From JAYSFC01 sp041913505 (GTDB lineage Bacteria > Pseudomonadota > Gammaproteobacteria > Burkholderiales > Burkholderiaceae_C), in assembly GCA_041913505.1 (NCBI GenBank), contig JAYSFC010000081.1:1-17152 (forward strand): DNA of 17,152 nucleotides. The letters are read 5' to 3'. The position numbers were made by a program, and so were the translations under genes. Below, piece by piece: positions 14,309-17,152 of the stretch. The notes beneath the pieces were generated by a model. That model saw only the letters and a list, made by a program, of their open reading frames with translations. It was not told where the DNA came from and made no database searches. Position 1 is the stretch's first letter, and the number at the start of each line of letters is the position of its first letter.

Positions 14309-15136
14309 CTACTGCACGAGCGGCGTATCGGCCGCGTCGAGTTGCACGCCTTCGAGCTCGGCCGTTCCCGCCAGCAGTTGCAGGTACTGGCGCAGAGCAT
14401 TCACCCAGGCCTGCTGGCGCAGCAGCAGCGCGACCGACGCGCGCACTTCCTCGAACGCCAGCGGGCGGCCCGCCTCGCGCTCGCAGACCTCGACCACGTG
14501 CAGGCCAAACCGGCTGTGCACGAGGCGCGCAAGCACGCCCACCTCGGCTGAGCCAAAGACCTCGCGTGCAAACTCGGGGGCACATTCTTCGCGAGTGAGC
14601 CAGCCGAGCTCGCCGCCTTCCTGACCGCTCGGGCAGTTGGACCATTGGCGTGCAGCCTCGGCAAAGCGTGCTCCGCCGTCATCGGCGCAGCGCAGTTCCA
14701 GCAGCAGCGCTTCGGCGCGCTGGCGCAGCAGCTTCACATCGACCCCGGGGGTGACGGCGAAGAGCACATGGCGCAGGCGCACACGCTCGCCCTGGCCATG
14801 CAGCGTGGGGTGCGCGGCATGGTAGCGGCGGCAGGCCTCCTCGGAAGGCTCGGGCACCTGCAGCGCCTGGTCGAGCAGGCGTTCGATGGCCTGCGCGGCC
14901 TCGGCGCTCGTCGCGCCATCGGTGCCGGGAAGGTCATCCTGGGCGAGCAGCCCTTCGCGCTGCGCCTGCTGGCGCAGCAGTTCGGTGCAGGCGCGCTGGC
15001 GCAGCGCCTCCTCCGGCAGGTGTTCGCTGGCGGTATGCAACGGCACGCCGTTCACGCGCGCCACGGCGGCTGCGGGCGCAGGTTCGGCAGCGGACGCGCA
15101 GCCGCAGCTGCCCGAAGAACACGAGGTGGTATCCAT
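14309..15136 (-). CDS. Parvulin-type peptidyl-prolyl cis-trans isomerase linked to nitrate reductase genes
   Basis: This 275-residue protein contains a PpiC/parvulin rotamase domain at about residues 118-222. It runs from 'VRLRHVLFAVTPGVD' through 'FAEAARQWSNCPSGQEGGELGWLTREECAPEF' to 'VHSRFGLHVVEV'. A helical N-terminal arm (about 20-110) precedes it and a helical tail follows. There is no signal peptide, so it should act in the cytoplasm, unlike SurA or PpiD. The extreme N-terminus is cysteine-rich: C6, C11 and C13 in MDTTSCSSGSCGC. NifM-like parvulins next to narGHJI are known in Pseudomonas aeruginosa and in betaproteobacteria, and a role in folding or assembly of the nitrate reductase is usually assumed. 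AGGAA lies 8-9 bases before the ATG. The gene follows narI by 24 bases, which supports that link. Confidence 0.9.
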   Translation of the reverse strand: MDTTSCSSGSCGCASAAEPAPAAAVARVNGVPLHTASEHLPEEALRQRACTELLRQQAQREGLLAQDDLPGTDGATSAEAAQAIERLLDQALQVPEPSEEACRRYHAAHPTLHGQGERVRLRHVLFAVTPGVDVKLLRQRAEALLLELRCADDGGARFAEAARQWSNCPSGQEGGELGWLTREECAPEFAREVFGSAEVGVLARLVHSRFGLHVVEVCEREAGRPLAFEEVRASVALLLRQQAWVNALRQYLQLLAGTAELEGVQLDAADTPLVQ

Positions 15137-15160
15137 GGCTTGTTCCTGGGAGTTGGGGCC

Positions 15161-15898
15161 TTACACCGCGCGGCGGTGGCTGGCGGGCTGCTGGTGGTCG
15201 GCCGGCAGATTGAGACGGCGCGCGCGCACCAACTGGTAGGGGCGCAGCACATAGGCCAGCGTGCCGAAGCCGCTCCACACATGCACGAGGCGCGTGAACG
15301 GGAAGATCAGGAACACCGTCATGCCCAGGAACATGTGGACCTTGAACACCCAGCTGGCACCGCCGAGCATTTCCACTGCTCCCGTGCGGAAGGTGACGAT
15401 GCGCTGCGCCCATTCGGCCAGACGCATCATCATCGAGCCGTCCAGATGCTGGGCCGACAGCGGGATGGTGGCCAGGCCCAGGGCGAGCTGCACCCACAGG
15501 ATCCACAGCAGCAGGATGTCGCTGGTCTTGGAGGTGGCGCGAATGCGCGCATCCGACAGGCGGCGGTGCAGCAGCAGCGACACACCCGTGAAGCCCAGCA
15601 GGCCCGCAACGCCGCCCGACACCATGGCCATGAGCTGCTTGGCGCCCGCGCTCATGAAGTGCTCGTACAGCACGTGGGGGGTGAGCATGCCCACGCTGTG
15701 GCCGAAGAACAGGAACAGCACGCCCACATGGAACAGGTTGCTGCCCCAGCGCAGGCTGCCGCGGCGCAGTAGCTGCGAGGAATCGCTTTTCCAGGTGTAC
15801 TGGTCGCGATCAAAGCGCGCCCAGCTGCCGATGAAGAACACGGCCAGGCAGATGTAGGGGTAGATGCCGAACAGCAGGCTATCGATCCAGGCGGTCAT
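15161..15898 (-). CDS. narI: Respiratory nitrate reductase gamma subunit (cytochrome b)
   Basis: The 245-residue protein has five membrane helices and is the quinol-oxidising di-haem cytochrome b that anchors NarGH to the inner membrane. The four haem-b ligands are in place: H57 and H67 in 'NLFHVGVLFLFFGHSVG', and H188 and H206 in 'VFKVHMFLGMTVFLIFPFTRLVHVWS' (split: VFKVHMFLGMTV and FLIFPFTRLVHVWS). The spacings equal those of E. coli NarI (H56, H66, H187, H205). The N-terminal 'LLFGIYPYICLAVFFIGSWARFDRDQYTW' region is typical. The ATG overlaps the narJ stop in an ATGA, so the two are translationally coupled. The gene is followed by ppiC after 24 bases. Confidence 0.97.
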   Translation of the reverse strand: MTAWIDSLLFGIYPYICLAVFFIGSWARFDRDQYTWKSDSSQLLRRGSLRWGSNLFHVGVLFLFFGHSVGMLTPHVLYEHFMSAGAKQLMAMVSGGVAGLLGFTGVSLLLHRRLSDARIRATSKTSDILLLWILWVQLALGLATIPLSAQHLDGSMMMRLAEWAQRIVTFRTGAVEMLGGASWVFKVHMFLGMTVFLIFPFTRLVHVWSGFGTLAYVLRPYQLVRARRLNLPADHQQPASHRRAV

Positions 15899-16608
15899 AC
15901 CGAGACTCCTTGGGTGTGAGAGGAAGCGCGCAGGTCGTTCGCGGCGTTGCGTACGAAGTGCACAGGCTGGGGGGCGCCGGGTCGGCTCTGCCCACGGGTG
16001 CTGCAACCGTCAAAGGCCGCAGGCTCGGCCCAGGTGTCGTCCAACCCGGGCTCGGGGGTGATGGCCACGGCCTGCACGCGCTGGCCGGACACCTCGAGCA
16101 CGGCAGCGATCACGCTGGCGTAGGGGTTGCCCCGATCGGCCAGCGCCGTGAACAGCGCGTTGAGGATGTGGGCCATTTCACCGAGGAACTCGCGCGCCAC
16201 GGCCGGCGGCTGGGTGGAGGCGAACTCGAGCACCACGGACAGATGGTCCGGCAGCTCGGGCGCCTCGAAGCGCAGGCCGGCTTGCTCATAGGTCTGCAGG
16301 AGGTCGATGAGCGCCGGGCCACGGTCACGCGAATCGCCGTGCACATGCTCGAACAGATGCAGCGAGGTCTGGCGGCCGCGGTCGAAGGTGTCCACGTAGC
16401 GTGCCTCGGCCTCGTAGGGCTCCATGGCGCAGAGCTGGCGGCACAGGGCCTCGAGCTCGCCCAGCCGTGCAGCCGGGAGCGACTGCTCGAGGCGCAGCGC
16501 ATCAAGCAAGCCCGGCATCTGCGCGCGCAACTCGCCATCGGGGTAACCCACGAGGCGCGCCAGCGCACGCAGCGTGAGGCGCAGGGATTCTGGCGTCTTC
16601 TTGAACAT
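15895..16608 (-). CDS. narJ: Nitrate reductase molybdenum cofactor assembly chaperone
   Basis: The 237-residue soluble protein has the length of E. coli NarJ. It contains the chaperone signature 'DTFDRGRQTSLHLFEHVHGDSRDRG' at about residues 73-97, with helical segments before and after (LRALARLVGYPDGEL, ALIDLLQTYEQAGLRF, EFLGEMAHILNALFTAL). Its C-terminal tail ends in the 'WAEPAAFDGCS' element seen in other proteobacterial NarJ proteins. NarJ binds apo-NarG in the cytoplasm and is needed for molybdenum cofactor and Fe-S insertion and for membrane attachment; it is not part of the final enzyme. GGGAG lies 9 bases before the ATG. It begins 20 bases after narH and overlaps narI by 4 bases. Confidence 0.96.
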   Translation of the reverse strand: MFKKTPESLRLTLRALARLVGYPDGELRAQMPGLLDALRLEQSLPAARLGELEALCRQLCAMEPYEAEARYVDTFDRGRQTSLHLFEHVHGDSRDRGPALIDLLQTYEQAGLRFEAPELPDHLSVVLEFASTQPPAVAREFLGEMAHILNALFTALADRGNPYASVIAAVLEVSGQRVQAVAITPEPGLDDTWAEPAAFDGCSTRGQSRPGAPQPVHFVRNAANDLRASSHTQGVSV

Positions 16609-16628
16609 GACTTGACTCCCTTTCGCCC

Positions 16629-17152
16629 TTACACCGAGGCCTTGATGGGAATGGTGCGGCGCTTGGAGCCGCCGAACATGCTGATGTCCGTCGCCCCTTC
16701 GGAGCAGCCATTGCCGAACGAGAAGCCGCAGCCACCGCGCACGTCGAAGGCGTTCTCCGCATACTCGCGGTGCGTGGACGGGATTACGAAGCGGTCTTCG
16801 TAATTGGCAATCGCCATCACGCTGTACATGTCCTCGACATCGTGCACCGACAGACCTGCCTGCTCCAGCACGGCCAGATTCTGGCGCCGCTCCACATGCA
16901 CGCCGCGCTGGTAGGCGCGCATCGCCAGCATGCGTTCGAGCGCACGCACCACGGGCCCCGTGTCACCGGCGGTGAGCAGGTTGGCCAGATACTGCACGGG
17001 AATGCGCAGCTGCGATACGTCAGGAATCTCGCCGTTCACGCTGACATGGCCCGCATTTGCGGCGGCCGTGATGGGCGACAGCGGCGGTACATACCAGACC
17101 ATGGGCAGCGTGCGGTACTCGGGGTGCAGCGGCAGGGCCACCTTCCAGTCCA
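16629..17152 (-). CDS. narH: Respiratory nitrate reductase beta subunit, C-terminal part (5' end outside window)
   Basis: The frame is open through the right edge (…DWKVALPLHPEYRTLPMVWYVPPLSP, split as DWKVALPLHPEYR and TLPMVWYVPPLSP), so only the last 174 residues or so are seen. The 'HPEYRTLPMVWYVPPLSP' segment, 'LRIPVQYLANLLTAG', 'VHDVEDMYSVMAIANYEDRFVIP' and 'GGCGFSFGNGCSEG' are characteristic of NarH. This subunit carries the chain of Fe-S clusters that passes electrons from NarI haems to the molybdenum site in NarG. The four-cysteine Fe-S motifs lie in the missing N-terminal part. The stop is 20 bases before narJ, as expected for a narGHJI operon. narG should lie just beyond narH outside this window. 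Confidence 0.97.
   Translation of the reverse strand, partial: DWKVALPLHPEYRTLPMVWYVPPLSPITAAANAGHVSVNGEIPDVSQLRIPVQYLANLLTAGDTGPVVRALERMLAMRAYQRGVHVERRQNLAVLEQAGLSVHDVEDMYSVMAIANYEDRFVIPSTHREYAENAFDVRGGCGFSFGNGCSEGATDISMFGGSKRRTIPIKASV

Noticed and set aside
8120..16628. FNR/DNR-type boxes (TTGAT-N4-ATCAA) in the gaps of the nar-side unit
   Set aside because: I found no full match in the intergenic gaps by eye. The TTGAT half site at 7982 lacks a second half. The controlling site is probably upstream of narG or narK outside the window.

Overview
The window looks like chromosomal DNA of a denitrifying or nitrate-respiring betaproteobacterium, most likely of the family Comamonadaceae (Acidovorax, Alicycliphilus or Diaphorobacter type). 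The reasons are uniform high G+C with strong third-position GC bias, a Bug-type solute-binding protein next to a catabolic hydrolase, a DUF3567 protein, and the gene order of the nar cluster. The taxonomic call is inference from protein character, not a database result. I see no tRNA, rRNA, CRISPR array, insertion sequence or phage gene.

Left part (1-5065). The window opens with the C-terminal part of a molybdopterin oxidoreductase on the + strand. It meets head-on, with no spacer, a YqhD-type NADPH-dependent aldehyde/alcohol dehydrogenase on the - strand. Next comes a small catabolic module: a fumarylacetoacetate-hydrolase-family enzyme and a Bug-type periplasmic binding protein on the - strand, and a divergently transcribed IclR-type regulator. 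The shared AT-rich intergenic region carries repeats that look like operator material.

Middle part (5066-8119). A membrane-anchored, proline-rich DUF3108 protein and a small DUF3567 protein lie on the + strand. A perfect 17-bp palindrome sits just before the DUF3567 start. Between DUF3567 and the convergent AbrB-family membrane protein there are four consecutive hairpins in about 84 bases.

Right part (8120-17152, all - strand). Read in the direction of transcription, the order is narH (partial), narJ, narI, a parvulin-type PpiC protein, a beta-carbonic anhydrase, a class II (adenosylcobalamin-dependent) ribonucleotide reductase nrdJ, nnrS, a YdjA-like nitroreductase, a 137-residue protein of unknown function and a hemerythrin-like protein. 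Gaps between these genes run from -4 (two ATGA overlaps) to 54 bases, so the genes could form one long transcription unit. The set makes sense as an anaerobic nitrate-respiration package: nitrate reductase subunits and assembly factor, a ribonucleotide reductase that needs no oxygen, and proteins linked to nitric oxide, metals and redox stress. narG, the start of narH and any nitrate transporter would lie beyond the right edge. This extended nar cluster is the most interesting feature of the window. Whether it is already described could not be checked here.
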